Below are positions 31,398 to 41,466 of a DNA stretch of 64,000 bases, in pieces (the stretch's first letter is position 1; every line of letters begins with the position of its first letter). Origin of the DNA: Cladosporium sp. IMV 00045 (Eukaryota > Ascomycota > Dothideomycetes > Cladosporiales > Cladosporiaceae); NCBI GenBank assembly GCA_001931905.2, contig MSJI02000740.1, positions 45,772 through 109,771 on the forward strand. Direction: 5' to 3'. The position numbers and the translations under genes are program-made. Below the pieces are notes generated by a model. It saw only the letters and a program-made list of their open reading frames with translations, ran no database searches and had not been told where the DNA came from.

Positions 31398-34209
31398 CTA
31401 GTATTGAATCAATGGCCAGTCTGCCCCGTCTTGAGTCGGTAATTGCATCGAACCAAAGCTCGCGCCGTTCGGGTACATGTAGGCGCCATTCTTAGCATTT
31501 CCAAGAGGATCGACCATCATAGTCGCGTAACTGGTCAGGCCAGCATCACTCATGCCAGGAGCGCTCGTGTGCAGGCCCGTCACGATGTTCTCGGCGAAGT
31601 TGCGCCACGCCAAAGGACCGACGGGGTCGACTGCGGCGTACGCACCTGCTGCCGTTTGGTAGACGTTGAGGTAACCACTGGAAGCAGGCTGAGATGCCGG
31701 GTGGGGTTGCTGCTGGGCTAGAGCCGCGTGAGCCGCCAGTTGGGCCTCGATGTTCTGTTTCATGTCTTCGCCAGCGTACGCTTGGGTGCTGAATGATTGC
31801 ACGGGAGCAGGCGCAAACGTTGCTACGGTGCTGCTTTGAGGGTCCGCATAGCTGTATGCTTGGGTGTTTGCATAGCCGTTCTCGTGCACTCGTGGCTGCG
31901 GCTGCTGTTGCTGCTGCGGCTGAGGTTGTATTTGTGACTGCGGTGGTTGCGATTGGGGCGGAGGCTGCGACTGTGGTGGTTGCGGCTGCAACTGTTGACT
32001 AGATCGAGCGGTGGTTATTTCATGCGCACCAGCCTTTGCATACTCCTGCTTGAATTCGGTGGTAGCCTCGTAGGCATTAGACTTCAGAGCTTGTTGCTGT
32101 GGTTTATCCACAAGAGGGGGCGTCACTGAAGAGGCAACAGCTGCTGAAGCGGTCTTCTTGGCTAGGTGTTGGCTGATGTTTCCTACCGACCATTCGACAA
32201 GATTGCGCAGCGCAGTATGCAAGCGATCACCTGTACCAAGCAAAACGCCGATGAAACCCATGACGTCCAGCCACCCTTTCATGGAGCCGCGCAAGCGCTG
32301 AAGGTCAGTCAGGCTGAGGCTATCGCGCCGCTCGGTGTACGCAAAGAGCATGGTGAACATTGATGCCAGGAAGTCCATGTTCCAGTAAACCGTTGTGTCC
32401 AGACCGTTCAGTAACTTCAACTTCGTAGCAATGGAGAGCATTCTGTTGCTGGCTTCGAGACATGCGTCGATGTTATCCGACATGACCTTTGGAGACAGGG
32501 AACGGCAGAGCGCCGGGTGGTGGATCAAGAGTTGGCATCCGGTCGCTCCTAGCTGTAAGAATAAGGCTGAAGTACGATCCTGATCTTTCGTTTCAGGACC
32601 GCCAGAAAGTCCAGGCGGAAACATGGCAACAGTCTCCTTCAACTCTGCTTCAAGATTCTTGACATTGGAGTCATAAGATGCCGGAGTAGATCCAATGGAA
32701 TAAATCGAGCTGTAAACCTTCATCTGCACCTTGAGTAGCACAAATCCCCACTTGCCAGCGCGGAATGAGCATTTGCGCCACTCATCGAAATGAGCCTCTT
32801 CTGGCAGGTAGTCGTGAGCTTCTTCAGGTATCTCAATGTCGAAATCTTCAAGCCGAAGAGGCATGGGGCGACCGAGCTTGCCGCTGACGGGGACGTGCAT
32901 GAGCATCAGGCTCCAGAAAATTCGTTTTCGCATCTCAATGGTATGGGGATCTTGTTGCGCCGTGACCCCTTGCCAAGCGGTGACGGATCGGTGGAGGCCA
33001 AGCTCAATGGCGAGACCGAGCACGGTATTCGTGAACATCCAGCAAGCACCTGGCCTAGGGAAGGCGCGGAGTTGAGCACAGATTAATGCGAGAGCCTGCA
33101 TGTCTGGCACCGTGTGGCCTTTGATGAGCCGGGGAACCAAGGATAAAGAGTAGTAATAATGTTGAAAGTCCTGTTTTGACGACCTGTTTCGCGTGTTGTA
33201 TTGGAAATTGACCATGCTCATCACCATGTGTACCATGACGATCTCAGCAGGCTCGGGTCGGAATTGCTCGTCATGATAGGTTCTGTGAAGCAGTTGCATG
33301 AAATGTGGCTTGTGAAGGATAGGCAGCATAGGTTGTATTGAGCGGAAGTACCACTCTGCGTAGACCTTTCCTTGTTCCCATGACGGCAGTGGAGGCGCAT
33401 TCTTCTGTTGCTCAATGAAAGCATGATCAAGGAATTTCTGGTAGGATGTCCCTGAGTCGGCACGGTCTTCAGGAATGAACTCGTTGAGATCCAAGGTTGC
33501 GCCGAAGAGTGAGAGCGACGTGCCTTCGATGGGACTTAGCCAGCTGTTGCCGGAGGATACGCCCAAGTAGTTGTCACCGATGCACCCTGTCCGGAACTCA
33601 TTCAGCAGCGCGGGCTGCGAAGGCGTGCTATCTCCCAGCGTTGAAGACTGTACTTTCGGGCGTTCGGCATGCTGCAATGAGCCCCAAGACGCGTTCGAAT
33701 GCTCGGTGGGAGTGTAGGGGTCTGCATTTGCGGGCGCATATCCAGATGGCGCCGTCGACGTCGAGACGACGGGGTCGATGCCCTTTTCCCTCAGCTGCTT
33801 CTGCAAGAGTTCAATGTGCGAGCGCAGGCTGGCATTTTCGCCCTCGAGGCTCTCGGTGTGTCCACGCGACCTGGCGAGGCCGGTGATGCGATCGGTGGTA
33901 CGACATTCGGTATTGTTCTGGGCGCATGGCGAGCACCCGCCGGGCTGGGGATCGCATCGTATCTTCCTCACCTATCGTACGGGGTTAGAATGGGACAAGA
34001 GAGGCGCCATGCGAGTGGGTGGCTGCAGTGGTCTTTCGCACCTTGCATCTGTCGCAGGCCTGTCCGGTGCGATTCGAGGCGCCCTTCCTCCTGGCGCCGG
34101 CGGCGGCGCTGCCTTCGTACTCGATGCGCAGGTCAGTCCGCGACGCCTTTGGCGGTATGGGCGGCGTGACATCGTCGTCGCCAGGGCGTTTTGCAGGCAT
34201 GGTGCCCAT
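31398..34209 (-). CDS. Zn2Cys6 transcription factor with fungal-specific domain
   Basis: Predicted nuclear DNA-binding regulator. Two exons (34209-34042, 33971-31398) give 913 residues; the 70-nt intron lies inside the zinc cluster. Splicing gives CDRCKVRKIRC followed by DPQPGGCSPC and AQNNTEC, that is Cys 52, 55, 62, 69, 72 and 79 with normal Zn2Cys6 spacing. A Leu-bearing coiled-coil linker follows (ENASLRSHIELLQKQL, near 100-120). The fungal-specific regulatory domain begins near 260 (VYAEWYFRSIQPMLPILHK) and runs to about 600. The C-terminus has a Gln/Pro-rich activation-like segment near 690-720. A second ATG three codons downstream is possible. The promoter is shared with CGI121. The regulated pathway cannot be told from sequence. 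Confidence 0.93.
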
Positions 34210-34782
34210 GGGACGAGCCTGGGTGAGGCGAGATGACTTGAGATGGAGGATGCCGCGGTGTTTTCCGCGACGACACCGAAGGACGGGGGACGGGCTGGGG
34301 CTGGCTATGCGGCTGATGAAGAGGCGCTGGGACCTGGGAGGGACCTGGGAGAGCCCTTCGTCAACAGGTGCCACTCTCACCCCGCCGGGGGAGCATTTCG
34401 GTACTTCTACGGTTTTCTGCTCCTCTCGTTCCCTCAGCTACGCCTTCGGTGGTTCTCAGGCATCATTTCGTTCGTGGCAAGCTTCTTGGCCGCCTTATCC
34501 GACCGATAATCATTCAACTTTCCCTCTTTCTGCAAGAGGAGGATTGATTGGGATCTTCTAGCTTCCTCCACGTGACTCGTATCGACGAATCAGCTACTTG
34601 GATCATTGAAGATTTGACTCACGGACACTCTTTGGTCCGGCACTTGCTTGAGGAAAACCACGTGACTCAACATTATCCGCATCCTACGAGCATCCACGGC
34701 TATTTGCACGTCAGAAGAGGCAATTGTTACATCAAGGCCAATCACAGTCCGTTCCCAACATTAGACAGCAAGACCAGACAGC
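34210..34782. promoter_or_regulatory. Divergent promoter with CACGTG and TGACTCA motifs
   Basis: A 573-bp interval between the Zn2Cys6 regulator (minus) and CGI121 (plus). The composite CACGTGACTC occurs twice (34569-34578 and 34659-34668), the second extended to TGACTCA (34663-34669), and a further TGACTCA lies at 34615-34621. CACGTG is the bHLH core and TGACTCA the GCN4/CPC1 bZIP site. Occupancy is inferred only. Confidence 0.5.
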
Positions 34783-35386
34783 ATGGAGACTCTCACATTA
34801 CCACACCTGCCAGACACGACCCTCCAAATCTGCCTTTTCAACAACGTGCAAAACGCTGATTTCCTCCGCCAACAACTGCTCGAAGGCAACTCCGATTTCG
34901 AATATGCATTTCTGGACGCTTCCGTACTGCTCTCCAGAAGCCATGTGTTAGCCGCCTGCTGGAGAGCAATCGTGGATTCGCAGAACAACAGACTCAAAAG
35001 CAGAAATGTACATTCTGAGATCGTCTTTTCTCTATCGCCAAACAACAACGTGAGTCCCTGTCATGAAACGCAACACTTATCATAACCTCGCTGACACTGA
35101 ACAGATCGCCGAATCTTTCCGCCGCTTTGGCATCCAAGATACAAGCACTCACGTAGTCGCCGTCAAAGTCTTGAAAAGCCCTGATCAGACCGTCGCCGAG
35201 CATCTGACTCAAAATGTGCAAGGCGAGCCTGTCGCTTTGACTGACGAGGCTCTCGCTGCTGTCAAAGACGACGCTAGGATCAGGAAGATTTACCGTCTTG
35301 ATCAACCTAAGAAAGGCGAGAGTGCCGTGCTCGGAAAGGAAGCTGAGTCATTCGTCATTGGCAGCATGGCCCTCAAGGGATCCTAA
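34783..35386 (+). CDS. CGI121: EKC/KEOPS complex subunit CGI121
   Basis: Predicted CGI121, the small KEOPS subunit that binds tRNA and the kinase BUD32 and supports t6A37 tRNA modification; KEOPS also affects telomeres and transcription. Two exons (34783-35049, 35105-35386) give 182 residues, the family length. The 55-nt intron has a GTGAGT donor, a CTGAC branch site and an ACAG acceptor; splicing joins SLSPNNN to [10 protein letters not shown], the conserved block of the family. Other matches are the N-terminal [18 protein letters not shown] and [21 protein letters not shown]. The gene shares its promoter with a Zn2Cys6 regulator on the other strand. No oddities seen. Confidence 0.92.
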
Positions 35387-35895
35387 GGCGCCGTGGCAAC
35401 TGCACAAACCTCTCGCATCTGGCTGGATTGCAGAGTCTTTCTGCTACCCTGAACCCCACTGAGAATCTTCGTCTTCTGAGGAGCAGCATGCGTGCCCACC
35501 CGCAGAATCGGCCAGACCAAGGCTGCTCAGAATGTCAAAGACCTGAAAAAATGTTCAGCGTCATCCATCGCCAATCTCCTGATGGTATTTCCATTCAGGC
35601 TCTCCCCAGCATCGGACATGCCACGATTTCCACCTATGCACAAGATTGCAGAGCTGAGCCACTCAAGGCTTCTGCGCACCGTCACGAGCGATCAGGGGTC
35701 GTGTCTAGTGGGCATTCATCCGCAGGAATGTGCACGAACTAGCATTATGAAACCACGATGGAACATTGCAAACGAGATTGCATACGCAGAAGATCACTAA
35801 ATTCATGAATCATTACGGCTTTCAAACTCCTTTCCATCCTTTTCCTCTCAGAATTGCCCACCAGACTCACCGACCCGCTCTCACCAACCCTCTCT
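35387..35895. other. Convergent intergenic region
   Basis: About 510 bp between the stop codons of CGI121 (plus) and the PEBP-like gene (minus). Overlapping open frames show no domain. I see nothing else. Confidence 0.5.
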
Positions 35896-36871
35896 CTACA
35901 ACAGTGCAAAAGCAGCAAGCCCAACACCCGCCAACAAATACCCAGCACCACTCTCCACCTTCCCAGCCAAACCCGTGAACTCAGCCGGTCCACCATTTCC
36001 ACTTCCATTCCCACTTCCATTCCCACTTCCACTCCCACTTCCACTCCCACCCGTCCCATTCCCTCCAGCACCAGTACCAGTCCCATTACCATTCCCACCC
36101 GCCCCATTCCCCGCCAGCGAAGACGGACAAGTCCCATTACTAAACGACCCCGTAGCCGTATTCGAGCGATTGAAAGTGCGATAATAATTCGCCGCGACCG
36201 GCGCGCCGACCACGTCCGAAATCGCCGTGACGCTGAAATTCAGGCGGTCCGGCGCGCCCAGCGCCGTGTAGTTGCGTCCGGCGTCCCAGGCCGGCAGCGA
36301 GAAGCCGTCCGGCTGCGGGAAGAGGTAGAAGGTGAAAGTGTGCGGGATGTCGTTTAGGGTGGGCATGGAGCCGCCTGGGAGGGGAGGTTAGTTGGTTTGG
36401 AGAGTTGGGGTTGGGGAGGTTGGGCGTACCGTAGGGTGCGAGCGCTGTTGTGTTGCTCGTGAGTGTCCCGTCGGGGTTTTGCGTGAGGCCGGTTTGAAGC
36501 CAGTGCAGTCTGGTGGTGCGGCAGGATTGGAGGCCTTGGGCGAGAGGGAGGTCGGTGCCGTTGTATCGACCGCCGGAAATGCTGAGGTCTGTGAACACGA
36601 TCATGTGCGTGCCACTTAGCTGGTCATTGGAGTAGATTGTCGGCTGGATGGAGACCTCTGGGCTTGGTCAGTGGTTGGGCATCTTGGAAGAGTCAATGTA
36701 GCTCTTACGATCGGGAAACAGGATCTCGTCCGTGACAACGTCGCGGGTGTTGTTGTACTTCACCCCGAGGTTTCCTTCGCAAGACGGCTGCGAGCCCGGC
36801 GGAGTCTGGCCATGCGCCAGTTGAGCAGCGCACAGCGCGACTGCGAGCGGAGCGGTTTGCGAGTACTTCAT
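35896..36871 (-). CDS. Secreted PEBP-like protein with predicted GPI anchor
   Basis: Predicted extracellular protein with a phosphatidylethanolamine-binding (PEBP/TFS1-like) fold. Three exons (36871-36709, 36657-36430, 36374-35896) give 289 residues; introns are 51 and 55 nt. The N-terminus is a signal peptide (MKYSQTAPLAVALCAAQLAHG). The domain runs from LGVKYNNTRDVVTDEILFP through THMIVFTDLSI to HTFTFYLFPQPDGF, with several NxS/T sites. A low-complexity Gly/Asn/Ser segment (about 220-260) leads to a hydrophobic C-terminus (GYLLAGVGLAAFALL), the layout of a GPI-anchored wall protein. The canonical ligand motif DPDAP is not seen; TDLSIS occupies that place. Ligand and role are unknown. The PEBP call is moderate, the GPI layout good. 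Confidence 0.75.
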
Positions 36872-37656
36872 CTTTGATCGGAAGCGACAGTGGTGTGTTC
36901 TGAAGACGTTGTTTGGGTAGAGCGTGGAGCTGTCAACAAGCTTGGTCGGCGAGCATCGTTCTTTTGAACGCGAGAGAGGTCGGCGGGGCTTTAGGTTCGC
37001 GTTTCCTTCGCCATCATCTAGAGCATGGCATGAATGCGACAGCAACGTGGCGAATGTATGTTTCAACGGGTTCTGTGGAAAGTATGGATGCGATCGATAC
37101 TCGATTCGTCAGGAAGTGCAAGCCTGTGGCTTGTAGGAAAGCTTCTGGTAAGCGAATTGCTACACGCCACGACTGACACGAGCGAACGAATCAGTATAAA
37201 CAATTGTTTTACATCATTCGTTGCAATGAGTCTCTGATGCCGACTATTACTTGTTCAATGTGCATACAATACGACTTGTTGAGGTGCAATAGGTACAGCG
37301 AACATTTGAACATTTGTTATGGTTTGGACAGGTCTGGGACTTTTGCGGGGTTTGGCAATAAGGTTCAGCATATGTTCTAGACTTCATGGTATTGAGCAAG
37401 ATGCTAGTGGTTCAAAACGCCATTGTAGAGGCAATCGTATGTGCCAAGTCAGGGCAGAGAATGAAGGCGGTAAACATGATGTGCATAGGTACTGTACGAT
37501 GCAACGCCCACGCGCTGTCCTGTTGGAGCAGCAATCGGCGAGCTCCGAAAAAGACTGCGGTGGTGTTACAAAAGAAAATCGTGGTTCGCATTATCGTATA
37601 CAGAAAGTTGTAAATAGCGCCCGACTGAGCATGCTACCTCCGGAGGTATTCCTTAT
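36872..37656. other. Intergenic region, no gene seen
   Basis: About 785 bp between two minus-strand genes, holding the PEBP-like promoter and the SLX4 3' end. Open frames here are short and overlapping, without domains. Confidence 0.5.
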
Positions 37657-40600
37657 TCAATACCTCGCCTTGACTCCACCTCTCAAGCCCTCTTTCCACA
37701 GACAGCAGATTCCTTGGTCTTCGCACCACTTCTGTACCATCCACGCCTTGAGTTCATCCCTCACAACCTCCCATTCATCTACTTCCGGGGTGGCATCCTT
37801 CCTCTTGCGACCTGTTTTCTTGACTTTGGGTTTCTGCCGCTTGATTTCGGTCCGCAAGCCTTGTCTGTTTAGCCAAGCAGTGAGATCTTCGAGCACGATG
37901 GGATCGTATAGCAGGATCTTCTCGTGCCAAGATGGCACCTTCATATCATTGCTTGAGGGCGCTGATTTGATAGTCTGAAGTATTTGTGGATAAATAACTT
38001 CTTGTACTGTAAGCCAAGCGGGGTCTGTGGGCTTCATGGAGAATGGGCCGGACGTTGATGCTTTCGGCTTCGGAGATGGAGATCTTGCGTAAGCGAAATC
38101 GAGCGGGCGAACACGCGCTGGTGATGTTGATCCACGTCGACGGCGAGGAGATGGCGTAGCAGGAGAATCTGAGTCGGATATCTCATCGATATTAGTCCAT
38201 TCCTCACCCAGCTCCGGCTGAGATGCGGAAATTCTGCGTTTTGAGCTTCTATCTTTGCATGACAAGCGTGGGGAGATTGCTGCTGACTCTGGTTTGTCTT
38301 TGCGAGGCCGCCCTACTGGCCGTTTCGGAGAAGCTGGATCGGGACTGCCTCGTGCGACAGGCTGCAAGGGTTGAGGAGCACCTCTTATAGGAGACGTCCT
38401 TGCGGTCTTCTCAACCAAGGCATGCTTCCGTGGCCGACCTCTCCCTCTTACGGGCGAGCCTGGCGCTCGGGTAGCAGGCAATGTCTCATTTCGCGGCCGC
38501 CCACGACCGCGAGTTGGGGAAGTCGTTGGTGCAGTCCTTGGCGATGTGTCTTTTCTTGGACGACCACGACCGCGAGCAAGAGACGCTGCTGGTGCAGCCC
38601 TAGGTGATGTGTCTTTCCTTGGACGACCAGGACCTCGCGCAGGGGACGTTGCTGGCCTGCCCTTTGGTGATGTTGCTTTCCTTGGACGACCAGGGCGGCG
38701 AGCTGGAGAAGTCGCCAGGGCCCTTTTTGGTGATGTGTCTTTCCTGGGACGACCGCGACCGCGAGCAGGGGACGTTGCTGGTCGACTCATTGGCGATGTT
38801 GCTTTCCTTGGCCGGCCAGGACCGCGAGCCGGAGAAGCTGTAGGTGATTTTGCTTGCAGTGAGTTCTTCCGTGGCCGGCCAGGGCCACGCGAAGGCGACT
38901 GTGGAGCGAACGCGGCGCTGTGGTTTGGATCGAGAGGCTCTGCACTATAGCGTTTTGTTCCGCAATCAAGCGTCCCGGTGGAGAATGGCCGTGTTTGTCC
39001 AAGTGTATTCAATTTGGTGCCAGGATCTTGAATGGTCATGCTGACGTTTGCATCTAGAGCTTGCAATGCTGTTCTTCTTGCGAGCATCGAAGTTACGGCG
39101 GCTGGCCGCTCTGGTGATTTGATCGCGGCAGGTTGAGGTAGGACCTCTGAATCATCACTGCGAAGTAGGATCCAGTCCTCATCGAGACTGGACGCCTTTG
39201 GCTCAACGCTCGGTAGACGTGGTCCAGCTTCTTCCAGTGCGGTTGTGTTGTCAATGGTTTCAACAACGAATTCTTCGAGCTTCTCGTTTGAAGTCGCGGG
39301 CAACGGCACCTTTGGTAAGGCCTTAGCAGACTCAATATTAGCGTCGATTCGAGCAAGCTCAACAGCTTGCAGAGCATGCTCCCTGACTTCAACATCGGGC
39401 TCGTTGCGAACGATGTCTTGAGTCTCCTGAGCGAGCTTAGCTCCAGCAGCATCTCTCGCCGACACGCCCCAGAGCTCCCGATGAGCCTGTTCAACTGACA
39501 AACACGTGCCATGAGGTGCAGTGGGCACTTTGGCGTAGCTTCGTTCATCGCAAAGTTGACTGCTGTTGATCTGCGTGCAGGGCGGCTGGGATCCAGTCGG
39601 CATATCATGCATCATCTCCGATTGACGCACCGCGAGCTGTATTTCCCGAATGAAGTCAGGTGATTCTTCGGCTGCGAGCTGGCTGGAAGTCCCAAACAAG
39701 AATTCTTGTGACTTCATTTCTTTCCGCGCCTGGCTTGGGGAGTGGAGAGGAGGCTCATAGTCGGCTGGATTGAACTTGACCTTGGCCTTTGGCTTAGATC
39801 TGGGCTTTGCTGTCTTCGCTGGAGCAGCAGCACCAGCGACATTGTCCGTAGTCTTGGCTTTGGCGCGTGGTTTTCGAGGCTTCTTTGCCTTTATAGGTAC
39901 TTCCTCTTGCGCCGCTTGCTCTGCCGCTGGTGGTCCCGAAGTCTCCTTTCGGGGCGTAAAGAAAGCTGACACCGTGCTTTGTGCAGGTTCCTGGGGGACT
40001 GCCGGTTGAAATGCTGCAGTCGCAAGAGCTGTGATTGTCTGGGCTTTCTTGGGAGCTTTGCTCGTCTTCTTGATTGTTTTTGGCGCAGCTTTTGGCGGGC
40101 TATCATTTGAATCATTGGGCGGGGCCGCATGAGTTGTGTTGGATAACTCCATGCGACGGCGTTTTGTGCTTGCTTCGCCGCTTACCACGCGTTGCACCGG
40201 CGCAGCATCAGCCTGCAAGTAAGAAAAGTTTCCAAGCATCTCGGCGAAAGGAATTTGGTCCAATTTTTCGTCCAATTCGTGATTCACGAGAGAGATTGTG
40301 TTGTCCTCACTAGGATTCTTGGCGGGTGTCCAACTCCGACGGCGTCTTGGGGCCGGGTCGCTTGGTGGCAGCGCGTGCTCAATGTTTGCATTGACGGTTG
40401 TGTTATCGATGAGTCTCGTTTTCCCGGTGTCCACCTCCATTGGTTGCTCAGTAGGGGCGGTTGCTGGTGATGGTGGAGGTGGCGCTGACAAGTGGTGTTG
40501 TTGCACAGCAGGCTGCGGTTGCGCAAAGTAGGCTGAAGTCACCGAAGCCTTTTCCGCGCGCTGCTCTGCAGAATTGTGTTTGCTTGTAGGGGCAGGCTCT

Positions 40601-41466
40601 AGTGCGGAGCATCCTCTATTTCCGTCATCTTTGAATGGTGCGATGGGATTCGTAAAAGGCTCTCTGGGCTTTGCGTGGGCAACATCTCTCCTCGGCACTT
40701 CCTCCATTAGAGCTTCTTCTGCCTCGTCTGAATCCAGAATGATTGCTTCAGACTTTGCCTTGCCTTTCCGTGGCTTCTTCTCTGCAGGAGCATCCCCGGT
40801 AATAGTACTCTTGGCTGGGCGCTTTCGCGCAGGCTTCCTAAACGTTGGCGCTCTCTTCTCGGTCACATCCGGCCGTTCAGACGTCCGGTCTGCATCGAAA
40901 GAGTACCTTGACAGGTCCATACTGGGTCGGCGGGGCGCAGAATCATCCTGGCGTGAGGCCTCTTTCCGAGGCGAACGTCTTGCGTCTTTGCCAGGTACCG
41001 CTCCCGAAGGTTTCTCAGGCTGCTCAGAAAGTGGCGCATCTTCGGATTCGGTAGTCGCCATAACAGATTCATTGCGGGCTTTCGAGATCTTCTTCGGTCT
41101 GGCAAGCTTCCCAGTGCTTTTTATGTGGGCTGTTCCCTCCTCCCGTTTTCTCTCGCTGTCTTCCACACGGTGCTCCTTAGTCTCGCCGGCCAAGGCATCC
41201 TCCATCTTCTCCTGCGCCCTCCATATGTTCGCTGCGGAGGCGAATCCTGCGTTTGCGCCAGCAGGTACTTGCTGCGCTCTTGAACCGCTCTTCAATAACG
41301 GCGCACGTGGCCGTGCGAAGCTGCTTGGCGACACAAGCTCGGGAGAAGACGGTATCGCAGGTTTCGTGCCATCGGTGCGTGAGATCAGATCGGGAGCAAT
41401 AGAAGGCGCTCTGTAGACTACCTTAGGCGGCGAAGACTCGATCGTGACTGGTGTGCGCGAAGCCAT
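37657..41466 (-). CDS. SLX4: Structure-specific endonuclease subunit SLX4
   Basis: Predicted SLX4, the nuclear scaffold that activates the SLX1 nuclease for Holliday junctions and other branched DNA. The first ATG (MASRTPVTIESSPP) gives 1269 residues with no intron; the frame is open further upstream without an ATG. The diagnostic C-terminal SLX1-binding domain reads LTVQEVIYPQILQTIKSAPS, then ILLYDPIVLEDLTAWLNRQG, and ends WCEDQGICCLWKEGLRGG. Conserved N-terminal boxes include PFAEMLGNFSYL. Most of the protein is disordered, rich in Ser, Pro, Lys and Glu. Near residues 860-1060 lie nine AT-hooks (GRPRK cores), most in a 21-residue repeat. Family members are recognised by their C-termini, so the call is firm. 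Confidence 0.9.
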   Translation of the reverse strand: MASRTPVTIESSPPKVVYRAPSIAPDLISRTDGTKPAIPSSPELVSPSSFARPRAPLLKSGSRAQQVPAGANAGFASAANIWRAQEKMEDALAGETKEHRVEDSERKREEGTAHIKSTGKLARPKKISKARNESVMATTESEDAPLSEQPEKPSGAVPGKDARRSPRKEASRQDDSAPRRPSMDLSRYSFDADRTSERPDVTEKRAPTFRKPARKRPAKSTITGDAPAEKKPRKGKAKSEAIILDSDEAEEALMEEVPRRDVAHAKPREPFTNPIAPFKDDGNRGCSALEPAPTSKHNSAEQRAEKASVTSAYFAQPQPAVQQHHLSAPPPPSPATAPTEQPMEVDTGKTRLIDNTTVNANIEHALPPSDPAPRRRRSWTPAKNPSEDNTISLVNHELDEKLDQIPFAEMLGNFSYLQADAAPVQRVVSGEASTKRRRMELSNTTHAAPPNDSNDSPPKAAPKTIKKTSKAPKKAQTITALATAAFQPAVPQEPAQSTVSAFFTPRKETSGPPAAEQAAQEEVPIKAKKPRKPRAKAKTTDNVAGAAAPAKTAKPRSKPKAKVKFNPADYEPPLHSPSQARKEMKSQEFLFGTSSQLAAEESPDFIREIQLAVRQSEMMHDMPTGSQPPCTQINSSQLCDERSYAKVPTAPHGTCLSVEQAHRELWGVSARDAAGAKLAQETQDIVRNEPDVEVREHALQAVELARIDANIESAKALPKVPLPATSNEKLEEFVVETIDNTTALEEAGPRLPSVEPKASSLDEDWILLRSDDSEVLPQPAAIKSPERPAAVTSMLARRTALQALDANVSMTIQDPGTKLNTLGQTRPFSTGTLDCGTKRYSAEPLDPNHSAAFAPQSPSRGPGRPRKNSLQAKSPTASPARGPGRPRKATSPMSRPATSPARGRGRPRKDTSPKRALATSPARRPGRPRKATSPKGRPATSPARGPGRPRKDTSPRAAPAASLARGRGRPRKDTSPRTAPTTSPTRGRGRPRNETLPATRAPGSPVRGRGRPRKHALVEKTARTSPIRGAPQPLQPVARGSPDPASPKRPVGRPRKDKPESAAISPRLSCKDRSSKRRISASQPELGEEWTNIDEISDSDSPATPSPRRRRGSTSPARVRPLDFAYARSPSPKPKASTSGPFSMKPTDPAWLTVQEVIYPQILQTIKSAPSSNDMKVPSWHEKILLYDPIVLEDLTAWLNRQGLRTEIKRQKPKVKKTGRKRKDATPEVDEWEVVRDELKAWMVQKWCEDQGICCLWKEGLRGGVKARY
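38291..38886 (-). repeat. 63-bp minisatellite coding for an AT-hook array in SLX4
   Basis: Inside SLX4 about eight in-frame copies of a 63-bp unit encode 21-residue repeats of the form GRPRKxTSP then xxxPATSPARG; a ninth hook (VGRPRKDKP) lies a little further on. Each GRP core is an AT-hook that binds the minor groove of AT-rich DNA. Copies differ at several codons, so the array is not very recent. Copy number may vary between strains. Confidence 0.85.
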
